NCBI RefSeq assembly: GCF_040412425.1
Contig: NC_089792.1
Span: 18,977,090-19,041,089 of the forward strand
DNA: 64,000 nt
Direction of reading: 5' to 3'
Source of the DNA: Macrobrachium rosenbergii
Taxonomy: Eukaryota > Arthropoda > Malacostraca > Decapoda > Palaemonidae
In this document: one piece after another, positions 35,586-48,304 of the stretch
Position numbering within the stretch: position 1 is the stretch's first letter
How the letters are laid out: each line of letters begins with the position of its first letter
Notes under the pieces: model-generated
Told to the model about the DNA's origin: nothing
Database searches by the model: none
What the model saw: only the letters and a program-made list of their open reading frames with translations
Program-made: the position numbers and the translations under genes

Positions 35586-37640
35586 TAGTATAAATAGTGA
35601 AAGACTTTTGCGTACAATCATGATGGATTATCAGTTTAAATCCAAAAAAAGAGGAAAATTGTGCATTTATTTTAATTTTTGATTACTTGAATTTAATATG
35701 AAAATATTTGAATCAATGAAGTCACAATGGAAAATGAGACAACTATTATTGATAAAACGAAAGGACACCTCGGGAAACATCGGTTTATTTTTACCTACTG
35801 TTTAGACGACATAAACGTCGCAATTCCGACGTGGCATAGACGCCCAGCTAATGGTAACGAATTCTTGATGTTCTGCTTGTGAAGTTAATTCAGTTTAAAA
35901 AGCACATGATAAAAGAATGCTGCACATATAAAGAAAGAAGATCACTTATCGTATTCAGTCACGTTTGTGATGTCTAATTATTTCTAATAGGGGGTCAAAC
36001 GAAAAAGGAAAGAAAAACACAAACTGAACTCTGTTATTGAGGGCAAAAGTAAAAACACAAAGCGTTGTATAAGTTAAGACCTATTAATCTGGTACAGTAC
36101 AGAAAGAGGTTAATGTAATTAAATATACAAGAAAAATATATGTTAATTACTCTGAACAAATGCTATATTTTTCCCATGAAAGAGTTTATTATGTTCGAAA
36201 TGAGACTGTCGAAATCTAACGCTGTTTTTTTTTGCAGAGATGATAATGAGACTGACAAAGAAAAGCGTCATGCACTAAAAGCAATAGCTTAACAATAGTG
36301 TCACGCATTTAAAAAAACCTGTAGAATTTCCCAAATAATCAATCTTGAATCCTTCAGAATGGATTAGGGATTCCCATTGGAGTCTTGAGCTTGGGGCCCC
36401 ATAGTTGTTGCTGGGAGGGCGATATGAACGTATTTACCTGAATATCACAGTGATATCACATTGTGTGTATCATACATATAGAAAACTCTGTGACAATGAC
36501 CACTTGAATAGGGTACTACACAGCAGAGTTTAATAATTACATTTCAAAAGGCAATTTTTGATAGGATCTAGACCGTTTGTAAGATTCTTATATGCAGAAT
36601 TCAGTTGGCAAAACTGGCAGCCCAGTGCTTATATATAGGCCCGGCATGAAAAACCGAAAAAGAAGGGGATGGAAAGGAGGATTATGAACTACCCCGAAAG
36701 ACAGTTAAAAGCGTCTATGAAGCAGTTCAACGGACGCACAAAGATTTTCGCAGAGCCCCGTAACAAAGGGAAAGAAACGCTCACCGACTCAAGCAATGCT
36801 AACACAAATTTCCTAATGCCCGCCTCAGACGTCACAACCGACGGATTAGTCCCAGTCAAATAGAGCCTACTCCCATTTACTTCGCCTCTGCTAATACATG
36901 GAAGTGTGCTGACAGGTGGTTAAATGACTCGGTCTAGGAAAATTAAGTCAGAAAAGTTACATTAATTGTAAAAATAGAGATATTTGAATCACTAAAAATA
37001 TTTACCATTTGCCGGACTCATACTGGCAGTTACTGAAAGCAGACTTAAAGGTATCACTGGTATTTATTGCTGATAAAAGCAAAGTTTGATATGAAACTAT
37101 ATGTCAAATCTCCAGTCCTTCTTATCCTCAAGTGACTGTGAAGCATTTCAGAAGTGAGACGGAGAAGAACAAAGTGATAGATTAGTGGAATCATGTTTAC
37201 GATTTCCATATACAAAGTGCCGATAAGGAGATACTTCGTGAGAAACAAAACACATGTCGAGCATACAAAGACCCAATAATTATTTAAAACACCATTAAAA
37301 GCATAAACATGAAGTCTACTCAACTGTCGTGGAAACAAGTTCTACAATTTCAAAATTAAGAAACATGGTGCAGGAAGGTGCGGAATCAAGTACCATAGCT
37401 CTCATTTCAGAAAAGGACAACTTACAATATTAGTGAAAACGCAAAATATGAAAGACTGCAATTGGCAAGGCTATCACGGTCTTGAGCAAACTGACGAAAC
37501 AACTCGGGTAATTCTATATATTAGCTCCGTGCCTGTTTTTACCTTTTCAACTGTTTTTTTTTTCTACACTTTTAGGGGTTCTGATACTGGCGGTGCATAT
37601 GTTTGTTGTCGGTCAAATGGAATGTCCCTTCGCCGTGTTT
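35586..37640. other. Non-coding stretch without recognisable features
   Basis: AT-rich. The 64-codon frame at 36669-36863 and the 94-codon minus frame at 37054-37338 have no motif I can name. Confidence 0.5.
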
Positions 37641-40600
37641 AGTACTGGTCCGGGGCGGGGGTTGGTGAAATTAACAAGTTATTGTGACGTGCCGGACGGG
37701 ATATGAGCCGTTCGAAACAGACGTACCCTTGCTGTCTTGTGAAGATCGCGTATGGAAACCCCTTGTTGGATGGACTTGAAGGGTTACTTACACTTGAGCG
37801 CCAAAAATTAAAGGTAAATTCATAATTAGCAACCAAAAACTGCAGAAAAAGTTAAGTTAGAAGGCAGTCGCCGCCGCGGAGCTAGTATATAGTTCTACCA
37901 ACAACTCGTTTGGCGCGCTTCCATTGCGCGGTTACAAGCAATTTCAAATACTTGCCGAGTGGTGGTAGTGACGATGAAGAAGGATTTTCATCCTTGCCAT
38001 TAACGCAGGCCTTGCAGTGACCTGGAGAATTAGTTGCATTTAGGAATCAGTGGCATGGTACCAGTTGTTACTGATCTTTCTGTTACGGCTTGGAGATCAT
38101 TTACTCGTACTGCTGTTTTAACGCCTGGCAAGTTCGAAGCCACATATGACAAGACCTTGGTAAAATTCAAGATCGATATCCAATATTAAAACACGTGAAA
38201 TTAAGATTTATTTTGAACGAGCAGAGTTACAGTTTGAACGAGCAGAGTTACAGTTGTAACTTCGATGGCTGCAATGTTATCAAAGGAGTTATAGTGAGTT
38301 AAGTATGTGAACTCCAGATTCCACGTGCAGTTTAGTACTAACGGTTGTTCTACCACGAACAAGATGTTTTGCGCTCTAGCATTTTTACCTCATGCTTAAG
38401 AAGATAAACGTGAAGACGACTCTGTGCCTATTGAGTATGAGGTTAACACGAATTGACATAAGCAGATCCAGAGAGACGGAAGCGTGGTAGACAAGATACA
38501 CCTTTGTAAGTTTGTACTCTTTAGTTTTGTATATTCGTCACCGGGTATTACCTCGAGCCAGTAATGCTGTCGATAGTTTTTTTTATCAGCAGAGAGCCTT
38601 AGTAAAAAGCAAGAGCCTTGGTATCTGTAAACTCACTGGTACTCTGTAATACGCTGTATGGTGTAATCTAGGAAGCTCAGAGTTCCAAGATCAAGTATAT
38701 GAATTATGCATGTGCAATGGAGCTAACCTAGTGTCTGCCCCAAGAGATTTATTTCAGGATCAGGAAGTAATTTTCAGAACTAAGAATTTCCGCACCAATA
38801 TGCTAGTCAAGTGCTAGTGTACTGCTGAAGACCTAAACCTTGATATTCTAAACACGGAAAAATGAATGAGTCATACTAGAACCACGCAATCAAATTTGCT
38901 CACGGCTTGAGTGAACAGGCCCAGCTGAAGTAGCAGCTGTGACAACCCTCACACAGAAAGCCTTAACGCTTGCCTTGATTAAGTTGAGGACTAACTCAGG
39001 CAATCCCTTTCAGTACAAACTATTGGATTGCTTTCAAGTTCTCGTCCACTTTTGATTGGGAACTTTCCGCCAATGAGTTGGCTCTAATCCCTATCACAGT
39101 AATGCTTACAGCCGGTGGTGATTATATGCACTAAGAGCTAATAACCCGAAAACTTAACTTATAACCGTAGGGTTATTGATTAAAAGGCCCCATTGTAACT
39201 TTTCCATTTGACAACCGTAGGGATATGATTACAAGCCCCATCGTACCTTTCCATTTGGCCTTTTCAGCTTCGTAACGAGTCCAGTCAAGCTGCTAGAATG
39301 CCTTTTACTACAACTACGTAATTCGAGTGACAAAGTTTGAAACTATTCTCCCAAGTTTTAAGGTTAAAATTCTAAAGATCAACTTCAAACTGATTCTTTA
39401 TAAGATCATTCTAAAAAAGCACTTTCCTTAAATAGCATTCTCATTTTCTAGGTATACATACACACCCTTTAATGAACACGATGTAGTGTACATCAAGCCA
39501 AGTATTGAAAGTGCAAATTGAAATTAACTCTGGAATGAAAATCTTTCATACATTAAAAAGCACGTAACAAGCACTAACTACGAGAATTGTCGCTCTTACA
39601 CCGCCAAACCTGCTTATGGTGTCGTTATTCACGCATGCCGAAGCTTGCATAACCTGTTAATAACGGAAACCATAGTAAAAGTCCCTCTTACCGTAGAAAG
39701 GTTGTACCGAATTTTTAAAACGCTGGCTCACATGGTTTGGTACCGACTCTTTCCTGTTGCTTACTCGAGAATACTGCTTACAACGACAAACCTTATGGTT
39801 TAAGTGGCTGACACGTTACTACTCCCTCTGCTCTAAGCATGAGATTATCAGGCAGGCTTACCTTTTAACTAGTAACCATGACCATATACGGCATTTGAAC
39901 GTCAGAATAGTTCCAGTAAGCCTTAAGGTTAGTCTTGCTGGAAAAAGATTTTGCTCTAATTTTTAAACAAATATTTACTCAAGTGCATTTCATATCTTCG
40001 ATAATCAAGACAGTATCCCTCTGATGCATGCTATTGTGTTGGCGTTTTGCCTGTAACTTCATTGTCATGTTTCAACTAGCTACCTCGACAGGCATGCGAC
40101 CTAGTTATACCCATCTACGAGTAGTCCATCGAAATCTCATTTAATTTTTTATACAAAATAACATTTTGAGCCTTCCCGCAAAAATAAAAAATAAAACAAG
40201 TCCCTCCCAAGTTAACGTCTTCCAATAGTTAAAATTTGACTGGAACACTTACATAATTTAAGGTCAAAAGAGGCTTCCAGGTATGCAAATTCTGCATCTC
40301 TTGCCTTATCCCACTCAAAGTTCACATTCTTTCAAGGATAATCCTTTGCACAATTTTAAATCCTGATGACAACTGCTTTTAGTCTAGACAACTAGGACCA
40401 GTTAACTTCGTTAACTTAACTATCATTAAACTTTGCTTAGTTAACTTTTAACAGTCGAGTAAACTTCAATGTTGATACAGTTTTGTCAAATTGTTAACCA
40501 ACCACATTGTAAATTCTGATGACATTTGTTTGCCAGTCTTTAATAACAGAACTAAAGACTGCTTTTGATAATTTTTGAACTGTGTATGTGATGTTCAAAG

Positions 40601-42960
40601 TTTAATCGTTAACTAGAAATGCAGGTTCAGTTTAATTATGAATATTGGTAACAGGAGGCACCCAGAGGGCAATAATTTAAGCCATGGCCAGCAAAAAATT
40701 TGGTGCCTTATAATATTATAGGCAAAAAGGCTAGCTTTTATCTTCATTGGGAAAACCAAAATGACAAGCAGAATATGGAAAAACCACGTTAATACATTAT
40801 GAAACTTATCAAATATAAGTTTCAAATCAAATTCAAACCAAAAGGAACCTAAGTAAAAGGAAAGTGTTGCAAAACTTCCAAAATTTTATTCATTGAGAAT
40901 ATTTAATTGTAAATTTAACCTGGAGTAAGTACGAAAAAATAATAAAACTCAAAATACTGTTATCCAGAATTTCATAATTATCTTACACAAAATTCTCAAT
41001 GTCGCCTTCGAAAAACGAAGCAGTTCTCCGAGGATGCAGTAGTTTCCAGTAAGATGGATTTAAATTTAGCCAGCCTTGTGCTGGCACGTGATCTCTACAG
41101 CAGCCCGTCAAGTTTTCCAGTTACACCCAGGCACTGGCGAGGACATTATCAAACTCTTAAAAGCTCTGGCACCTCCCTCCGGATGACTGCAATGGAAGCA
41201 AAAACGGCAGAAAAAGTTCTTTACGGCAAGAAACTTGTCAACTCTTGGCCCTAGAAAAATTGCTGTAACTTTCGATAACACATTAATAACCAAACCATTG
41301 CATGGATTACAGTAACATTCCTATCTACTGTACATTTACAAATATTTCAGAACACCATATTTAGTATCCGTTACTGTTTTCCAACACGTTTTTCCATTTG
41401 ATTGTCTAAACAGCCTTTGAAACTAGTAAAACTTAAAATACTTGCATGGATCTTAACAACTACTGTAGAAACAAGAATAACAAAGTATATACTGATCTAT
41501 TAGTAAAAATAGCAAAAGCATTTCATAAAACCTTTGAAAACTAAAGCATTACAAACCCAATTTAGTATATCTAGAAAAGTATTACAAATAGTATGGAAGA
41601 CCTTCGAAAAATCTCGACATTACAACCTCCTCGGTCAGCATACTTTTGAAAATATACAAACTAATTATACCCTGCAAATTACACTACTAAAACCCATTGT
41701 TCAGTATGCCTTCGAAAATCATACGAACTTGTTCAGTAAACCTAGAGCATGTTCATTTGGTATCATGAACAGCATTAATGACATTTGATATACCTGTTAA
41801 AGCATAAATTAGTCAACCTTGCATCGTCTGCTTTCTAAAGAATTATAACGTACGTATTTCCCCATAATTCATCCTACTAATACGCGACAATACATCAACT
41901 TAAGGCTAACTAATGAGAGCTTACAAATTCAGAGAAGTGCCACATGGATCTTACGGATACAGGCGTGGTAGGACATAGCTACAAGCGTATTAGCTAACCA
42001 GTAGTCAACCTTGAACTCTGACCAGAGTGACAACCGGTATCTATTCGGCGTAATTCTGTTTGAAAATTAACTATGGTCTCGATTTTGACAATGTCAGACC
42101 TGATGAAAGTCTACCAAAATGGATCCCATTGAAATAACAGATAAACATTGTCAGACCTAACAAAGTTTACCAAGATTGATCCTAATGAAATAACTGAAAA
42201 ACATTATAAAGTAAACCATTTACAAAACTACACATACTGAATTAAAAATTTTAACCTGACAAAGCAACCTACCAAACTAATGCCTTGGTTAAGAAAAACT
42301 GCTGTAGAATGAACTCGCATTCATTAGTCACGTCACACCCTTCGCATACGAAGGGCATTTGGAATCTTAGAAAAAAAAAAATTCACTAGCTATGTACCAG
42401 TCGCTAACATTTTTTCATTGCCGATACCTTAATAAACTTAATAAGCACTGAAGGAAACTGCCAGTTAATACAGCTTCAAACTGAAGCTAAACAGGGCTAA
42501 TTTATGGACAAAGCAACATAGGGTAAACAAAGATACCCCTTTCTCGAAAAGTCAGGAAATAAACATCACTCCGGTCCATATTACAGACTACCTTTCAGCC
42601 TGATATTTTTACCAGGTTGAAGCAAGGTGTCACATCCAAAGGCTAACAGAATCTACTATAAAGCTAAAATTACTAGGAAAAAGGCTTTTACTTCAGGAAA
42701 ACTTTAGTTCATTATCAGAATCATTAACTATAAATACTGTCTAACAGTTTTAGCTGCATCCTAAAGTAAGTCCTGTCAAAACCAAAGTTAAACCTATCCA
42801 TATCCCCTAGAACTCAGTGCCCGGTAACCTTTGGAAGCCATTTTTCTCTAATATTCGTAATACCCTTACAGAACAGGTGTGGTTCTGTTCAGCATAACCT
42901 TAGACCTAAATACAGTACTTAACACCTGGAAAAAAAAAGGAATTAACAGTTTTCGTTGAC
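37641..42960. other. Long ORF-poor stretch
   Basis: More than 5 kb with no frame above about 85 codons on either strand. It begins with GC-rich patches (near 37650 and 37870). It contains a 20-bp tandem duplication of tgaacgagcagagttacagt (about 38216-38255) and a roughly 55-bp imperfect tandem repeat around taaccgtaggg near 39160-39270. It could be an old non-autonomous element or a non-coding transcript; the sequence does not decide. Confidence 0.5.
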
Positions 42961-42978
42961 CCCCACCCACCCGCCCCC

Positions 42979-43117
42979 ACCCCCATGATTTCTCGTTCGG
43001 TAGGATTTACCTACCGAACAAGTCATGGGGGTACCCCCATACCCTTCAGGGACGCGTCCCCTGAAAGGGACGGAGGTAACCTGTCTACAAGTTTAAGTTA
43101 CTTAAACAAGTAGACAA
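42979..43117. repeat. Cluster of palindromes
   Basis: Four inverted repeats stand next to each other. The gttcggtagg / cctaccgaac arms (42995-43019) are extended by ccccatga / tcatgggg. Then come gggggtaccccc (43027-43038), ccctttcagg-type arms around acgcgt (43042-43068), and gtctacaagtttaag / cttaaacaagtagac (43082-43116). Confidence 0.9.
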
Positions 43118-43235
43118 AAAAATGTAAACTAGTAGACAAATATAAAAAATGTAAACTAGTAGACAAATATAAAATGTAAACTAGTCGACAAATATACAAA
43201 AAACAAGGTAAACTAGTCGAGAAATATACAATAAA
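43105..43235. repeat. Short tandem repeat, about 25-30-bp units
   Basis: Units like atgtaaactagtagacaaat repeat four to five times with growing divergence, directly after the palindromes; looser copies continue toward 43345. Confidence 0.9.
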
Positions 43236-43569
43236 CAATTCAAAGTTACACAAAAAACTCACGAGACAAGTCTGCACTTCCCTACGGATGCCAAGTCAAG
43301 AATTTTTCTATTCCTAGTCAACAGAAATATACAATAAAACAAGGTAAACTAGGGCTATACAATCACCAACCTCAAATGAAAACGTTCCTGAAAAGATTAC
43401 AATAAAACAAGTAAACCTTTTAAATGTGTGCCTTGCTAATCTATTTTTACCATCAATTAGGAAAATAAAAAAACTAAAAAACTAAGGAAAAAATTTCTAA
43501 ACAATTCACCAAAAAAACTCACATGTCTTTAATGGTCTAGTTACAGTCTTTTCTATTCAGCAAATGACC

Positions 43570-45350
43570 CTCTGATTAGAGACCAGAATCTTTAAATGCA
43601 CCCTCTGATTACAGACCAGAATCTTTACCATCAAGCACCCTCTGATTACAGACCAGAATCTCCCTAAGCACCCTCTGATTACAAGACCAGAATCTTCCGA
43701 AGCACCCTCTGATTACAGACCAGAATCTCCCGAAGCACCCTCTGATTACAGACCAGAATCTCCCGAAGCACCCTCCAATTGACACACCAGAATCTCCCGA
43801 AGCACCCTCCAATTGACACACCAGAATCTCCTGAAGCACCCTCCAATTGACACACCAGAATCTCCCTGAAGCACCCTCCAATTGACACACCAGAATCTCC
43901 CTGAAGCACCCTCTGATTACAGACCAGAATCTCCCAGAAGCACCCTCTGATTACAGACCAGAATCTCCCGAAGCACCCTCTGATTACAGACCAGAATCTC
44001 CCGAAGCACCCTCTGATTACAGACCAGAATCTCCCGAAGCACCCTCTGATTACAGACCAGAATCTCCCGAAGCACCCTCTGATTACAGACCAGAATCTCC
44101 TTTAGCACCCTCTGATTACAGACCAGAATCTCCTTTAGCACCCTCTGATTACAGACCAGAATCTCCTTTAGCACCCTCTGATTACAGACCAGAATCTCCC
44201 AGAAGCACCCACTGATTACAAGACCAGAATCTCCTGAAGCACCCACCAATTGACACACCAGAATCTCCTGAAGCACCCTCCAATTCACACACCAGAATCT
44301 CCTGTAGCACCCACCAATTCACACACCAGAATCTCCTGTAGCACCCACCAATTCACACACCAGAATCTCCTGTAGCACCCACCAATTCACACACCAGAAT
44401 CTCCTGTAGCACCCACCAATTCACACACCAGAATCTCCTGAAGCACCCTCAATTGACACAGAGAATCTCCTGAAGCACCCTCCAATTGACACACCACCAG
44501 AATCTCCTGAAGCACCCTCCAATTGGCACACAGAATCTCCTGAAGCACCCTCCAATTCACACACCAGAATCTCCTGAAGCACCCTCCAATTGACACACCA
44601 GAATCTCCTGAAGCACCCTCCAATTGACACACCAGAATCTCCCGAAGCACCCTCCAATTGACACACCAGAATCTCCCGAAGCACCCTCCAATTGACACAC
44701 CAGAATCTCCCGAAGCACCCTCCAATTGACACACCAGAATCTCCCGAAGCACCCTCCAATTGACACACCAGAATCTCCTGAAGCACCCTCCAATTGACAC
44801 ACAGGATCTCCTGAAGCACCCTCCAATTGACACACAGAATCTCCCAGAAGCACCCACCAATTCACACACCAGAATCTCCTGAAGCACCCACCAATTCACA
44901 CACCAGAATCTCCTGAAGCACCCACCAATTCACACACCAGAATCTCCTGAAGCACCCACCAATTCACACACCAGAATCTCCTGAAGCACCCACCAATTCA
45001 CACACCAGAATCTCCCGAAGCACCCTCAATTGACACACCAGAATCTCCCGAAGCACCCTCCAATTGACACACCAGAATCTCCCGAAGCACCCTCCAATTG
45101 ACACACCAGAATCTCCCGAAGCACCCTCCAATTGACACACCAGACACTCGTGAAACACCCTCCAATTGACACACCAGACACTCGTGAAACACCCTCCAAT
45201 TGACACACCAGACACTCGTGAAACACCCTCCAATTGACACACCAGACACTCGTGAAACACCCTCCAATTGACACACCAGAAAATCGTGAAGCACCCACCA
45301 GTTGACACGCCAGAAACTCGTGAAGCACCCACCAACTGACAATCTCCTGA
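43570..45350. repeat. 1.8-kb minisatellite of 33/34-bp units
   Basis: About 52 head-to-tail copies. The 33-bp form has tctgattacagaccagaatc and dominates 43570-44220. The 34-bp form has ccaattgacacaccagaatc and dominates 44220-45350, with a block of a variant (ccagacactcgtgaaacacc) at 45145-45260. Because 33 is a multiple of three, the first block is open for many units on both strands: on plus it repeats PEAPSDYRPES, on minus it repeats EILVCNQRVLR. In the 34-bp block the frame rotates, so minus-strand frames repeat every 34 codons. Confidence 0.97.
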
Positions 45351-45576
45351 AGCACCCGCCAATCCAGTTAGAGAGACCAGAAATTCCAGAATCTCCTGGA
45401 AATGAAGTAATTCAGTGATAGTCAAACATACGGAAAGAACGCCATTAAATTTTGGTATACCGATCACCAAGACTTAACAACAACCGTTACAGGATATGCC
45501 ATAAATATAAGATCCTTGTTGTACTACGAAAGAAAGCTAGCACAAAGTTTGTATCACTTATGAAATAAAATACCAA

Positions 45577-45806
45577 ATTAAAAAAAACGAAACTCAAAAC
45601 TGAATAACAATACTTACACAAGACGGTATGCGTTTTACGAACTTCCATCTGCATCACGACGATTTAATGCAATTGTTAACCCTCAACTCGAGAAAAACAC
45701 AGGTAAAACAGCTAACGAACATGCCGATTTTGAACAGAATCCAACTTCAGGGCGCACCCAAAACGAAAGTACTGTCGTATTGCCAAGGACGCTAAAGCGT
45801 AACTCT
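45577..45806 (+). other. Possible orphan coding exon
   Basis: The + strand is open from 45577 to 45967 and encodes a mixed hydrophilic sequence (RRYAFYELPSASRRFNAI, then LEKNTGKTANEHADFEQN). A strong donor-like gtaagt follows 45806. There is no clear acceptor or partner exon, so this is only a candidate. The lack of an early ATG fits an internal exon or a chance frame. Confidence 0.25.
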
Positions 45807-46275
45807 GGTAAGTCGCTCAGCCAAGGATACGCGAACAAAAGCAAAATAGAGTCGTCAGATATTGAGTTTACCGAGAGAAAAGTTTGTTGCCTCTTCAGAT
45901 TCAACCTTTCCTCAAGTCACATTTGTTTGCTGCGTCATTTCAAAGTTGCTGCGAATGGGCACTGTTAATATTCCCAGCACATTCCTCGATTATCATTCAT
46001 GCCTGTGCAAACAAAGTAATCATTAAAATTTTACTTACCACACACTGGCATGAATACTGCCAGGATAATTACGTTCGTTGGCTTGGCAACGATATTGGAT
46101 GAAGGACTGGATCATTCACCATAATACTTTAACTTCTGACGAAAAATATCGTGACCAGTTTAAAGCCATACCACACACGATGGTTAAGACTGCCCTTTTG
46201 TCCCTCCTTATTTTTCGTCCTTTTTTTTCCTTTTTTTATTTACCGCCAGAAAAGTTAAGTATATCTTAGTTTAAC

Positions 46276-46372
46276 CAGACCACTGAGCTGGTTAACAGCT
46301 CTCCTAGGGCTGGCCCGAAGGATTAGATTATTGTGGAATCCGAACCATATTTACCGCCAGGATCTTCTGTCT
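46276..46372. repeat. Dispersed-repeat fragment
   Basis: The segment accactgagctggttaaca ... gggctggcccgaaggatta ... ttgtggaatccgaacc resembles a repeat I associate with decapod genomes, with its middle missing. This rests on recollection; there is no second copy in the window. Confidence 0.4.
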
Positions 46373-46439
46373 ATTCCAAAGGTATACTCAGTCACTGGCT
46401 GCTCTAGGAGCAAGAGCCCGATTCAGTAAATTGCTGGCT

Positions 46440-46628
46440 TAATCAAACAACAGCAACAATAAGTTAAATAGTATTGTAGTAAAAAATACAATTTAATGTT
46501 GAATTAAATTTAACTTGGGAATAACTTACACACCGATGGTGGATCTTGCCCTTCCAGGATTCAAACTTGTGTGTTTTGGGTTTGATACAAAGGCATACAG
46601 TTACCGTATCCACTAAGCTGTCAAGCAA
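46440..46628 (-). repeat. tRNA-derived SINE
   Basis: Read on the minus strand from 46628, gacagcttagtggatacgg contains an A-box-like tagtgg, and agtttgaatcc (46557-46567) is a good B box about 45-50 bp later. An AT-rich body follows. It starts within a few bases of the stop codon of the minus-strand frame at 46632. Confidence 0.6.
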
Positions 46629-46631
46629 ATG

Positions 46632-47975
46632 TTAGTCGAATCTGCTGTACATATAGCTCTCGAATTCAGGCTCTGTCCTTAGATTCAAAATCAGACTATC
46701 TTCACTAATTGATAGCTTCGTCACTAATTCACACAAAATTTTCATACCCTCATATATTAGGGCACAAATGCTACTGAATAACGAATTCATTTTATCCTGA
46801 TTCATTTTCAAAACCCTTACTTCCTCTTCTGCTCTATTTGTTATCAAAGATATTAACTTGGTGATGACCCCACGCATCCTTGTCAATGTTTCACTTGCAA
46901 TTCCATTTCTTGCTTTAGTCGCCTCCCTTGGGTCAATATTTGTTTTGTCACCCTTGTATATGATTGCGATTGTATCTGTGACCTTCTGGCGAATGCTATG
47001 CTTTTGTTTAAATCCAAACAAAACTCTGGAACAGTTACTATTATGGGTTTTATTGTATGCTAATGATGTCTTGTATTCTGCCTCCTGTACACCGTACTCG
47101 GCATTTAGTGCATTCAATATCTTTATTAGTTCTCAAGTTATTCTCAATTGCTTCTTTTATTATCATCGTAAATATCTTATATAATATATTTAACAGTACT
47201 ATTGGTCATAAATCTTTGCCGTTAGTGTTATCTTCAGTCATTGTTTTTTACCCTTTTAGTTTTTTCTGGTTTTTCTTTCACTTCTGTTTCATTCTGGTAA
47301 CAATTTAACAAAATCTCTAAACAGGTCGTCTGGCCTGCTGCTATGTTTACTTAGTTTTCTTAGTCAGTTTTTAATTTTGAGGTAGTATATTGTTTCTCCA
47401 TTATAAATTATAGTTTCATTAATTCTCTTGGCTCCGTAAATAAGTTATAATGTTCTCCTGTATTACAGAAATACCATACTCATCTACTTTAATGTAATTA
47501 CCAGATTCTGCCAATTCCTTGCTATGGTCTATCTTCTTTTATTCGTTCCATACGAAAATCAATTTTCATTTGTTTGCTTTATTTATTCTTATCCATTTTC
47601 ACAACATGGACAATACATTCCTTTTTTTTATTAGTTATTGCACCTTTTTCTTTTTTCTTTATTTTCTGAGGTTTCCTTAAATATTCAGTTTTTCCATGTC
47701 TTGTTCACGCTGGTCTTGTTTACCTATGTAGTTCATCTTTTTACTTTTTTAATTTCATCATTCTCTAAGTGTTCTTCCTGTATTTTTTCTTCTTCCACTA
47801 TCTTTTTCTTGTAGACTTTTAGCAATTTCTCTGCGACTTCTTTCATTATGCGAGCTCTAGATTTCATAATTGCTTCTAACCTGGTAATATACTCCCTCAA
47901 ACTTACTGCATCTGAAAGTATCCGACTTTTTTGTCTTCTGCTAGCATCTGCTACATCGTACCTAGTTGGTAAGTA
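46632..47975 (-). pseudogene. Decayed coding region with coiled-coil character, family unknown
   Basis: On the minus strand, 47960-47730 is open and reads RYDVADASRRQKSRILSDAV, then a Glu/Lys/Arg-rich helix (EKLLKVYKKKIVEEEKIQEE). After a stretch with many stops (47730-47120), an open frame of 161 codons (47117-46632) encodes a helical, charged protein (DPREATKARNGIASETLTRM, then KLISLITNRAEEEVRVLKMN). The amino-acid make-up is unlike random AT-rich frames. It could be a decayed ORF1/gag of a retroelement or remains of a host gene; I do not recognise it. The SINE just downstream supports a repeat-rich setting. Confidence 0.45.
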
Positions 47976-48168
47976 CCATTATCATCATTTTTTGTTAAAA
48001 ATAAAGAGATTTGATAAAAAAATATGAAAATTTATTTAAGTAAATATGCATTTTTAAAGTAATCAATTATATCAAATGTACGTGCCGGAGAAAAAGAGTG
48101 CATAACCAGGCTAAGTGGTTGCTGAATAGCGGAAGACCCAGTCTCTCTCTCGCCTCTTGTAAACAAAA

Positions 48169-48304
48169 ATGAACAACCTTAGAAAATTAATATCGCTTCA
48201 TCGCGTCTTCCCTCGATTATCAGCAACAACTACTCAGCAAGTCCAGCCACTGAGATTATCGTCTCACTTTACCTATCATCCTGACACAGTTCCAGAATCA
48301 GAAG
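48169..48304 (+). CDS. BCKDHB: BCKDHB exon 1 (start codon, targeting peptide)
   Basis: ATG in a good context (aaacaaaaatgaac). The first 30 residues ([18 protein letters not shown] and on) fit a mitochondrial targeting sequence. It ends with the conserved HFTYHPD segment and donor agaag then gtaaaa, phase 1. I chose this ATG because it is the only one in the frame before the conserved part. Confidence 0.93.

Noticed and set aside
43609..45470. Cys/Trp-rich minus-strand proteins of up to 170 codons
   Set aside because: They are generated by the minisatellite and rotate frame with unit length; reported as a repeat and as a hypothesis, not as genes.
46858..47308. Plus-strand hydrophobic frames
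   Set aside because: They lie opposite the more protein-like minus-strand coiled-coil region and look like its shadow.
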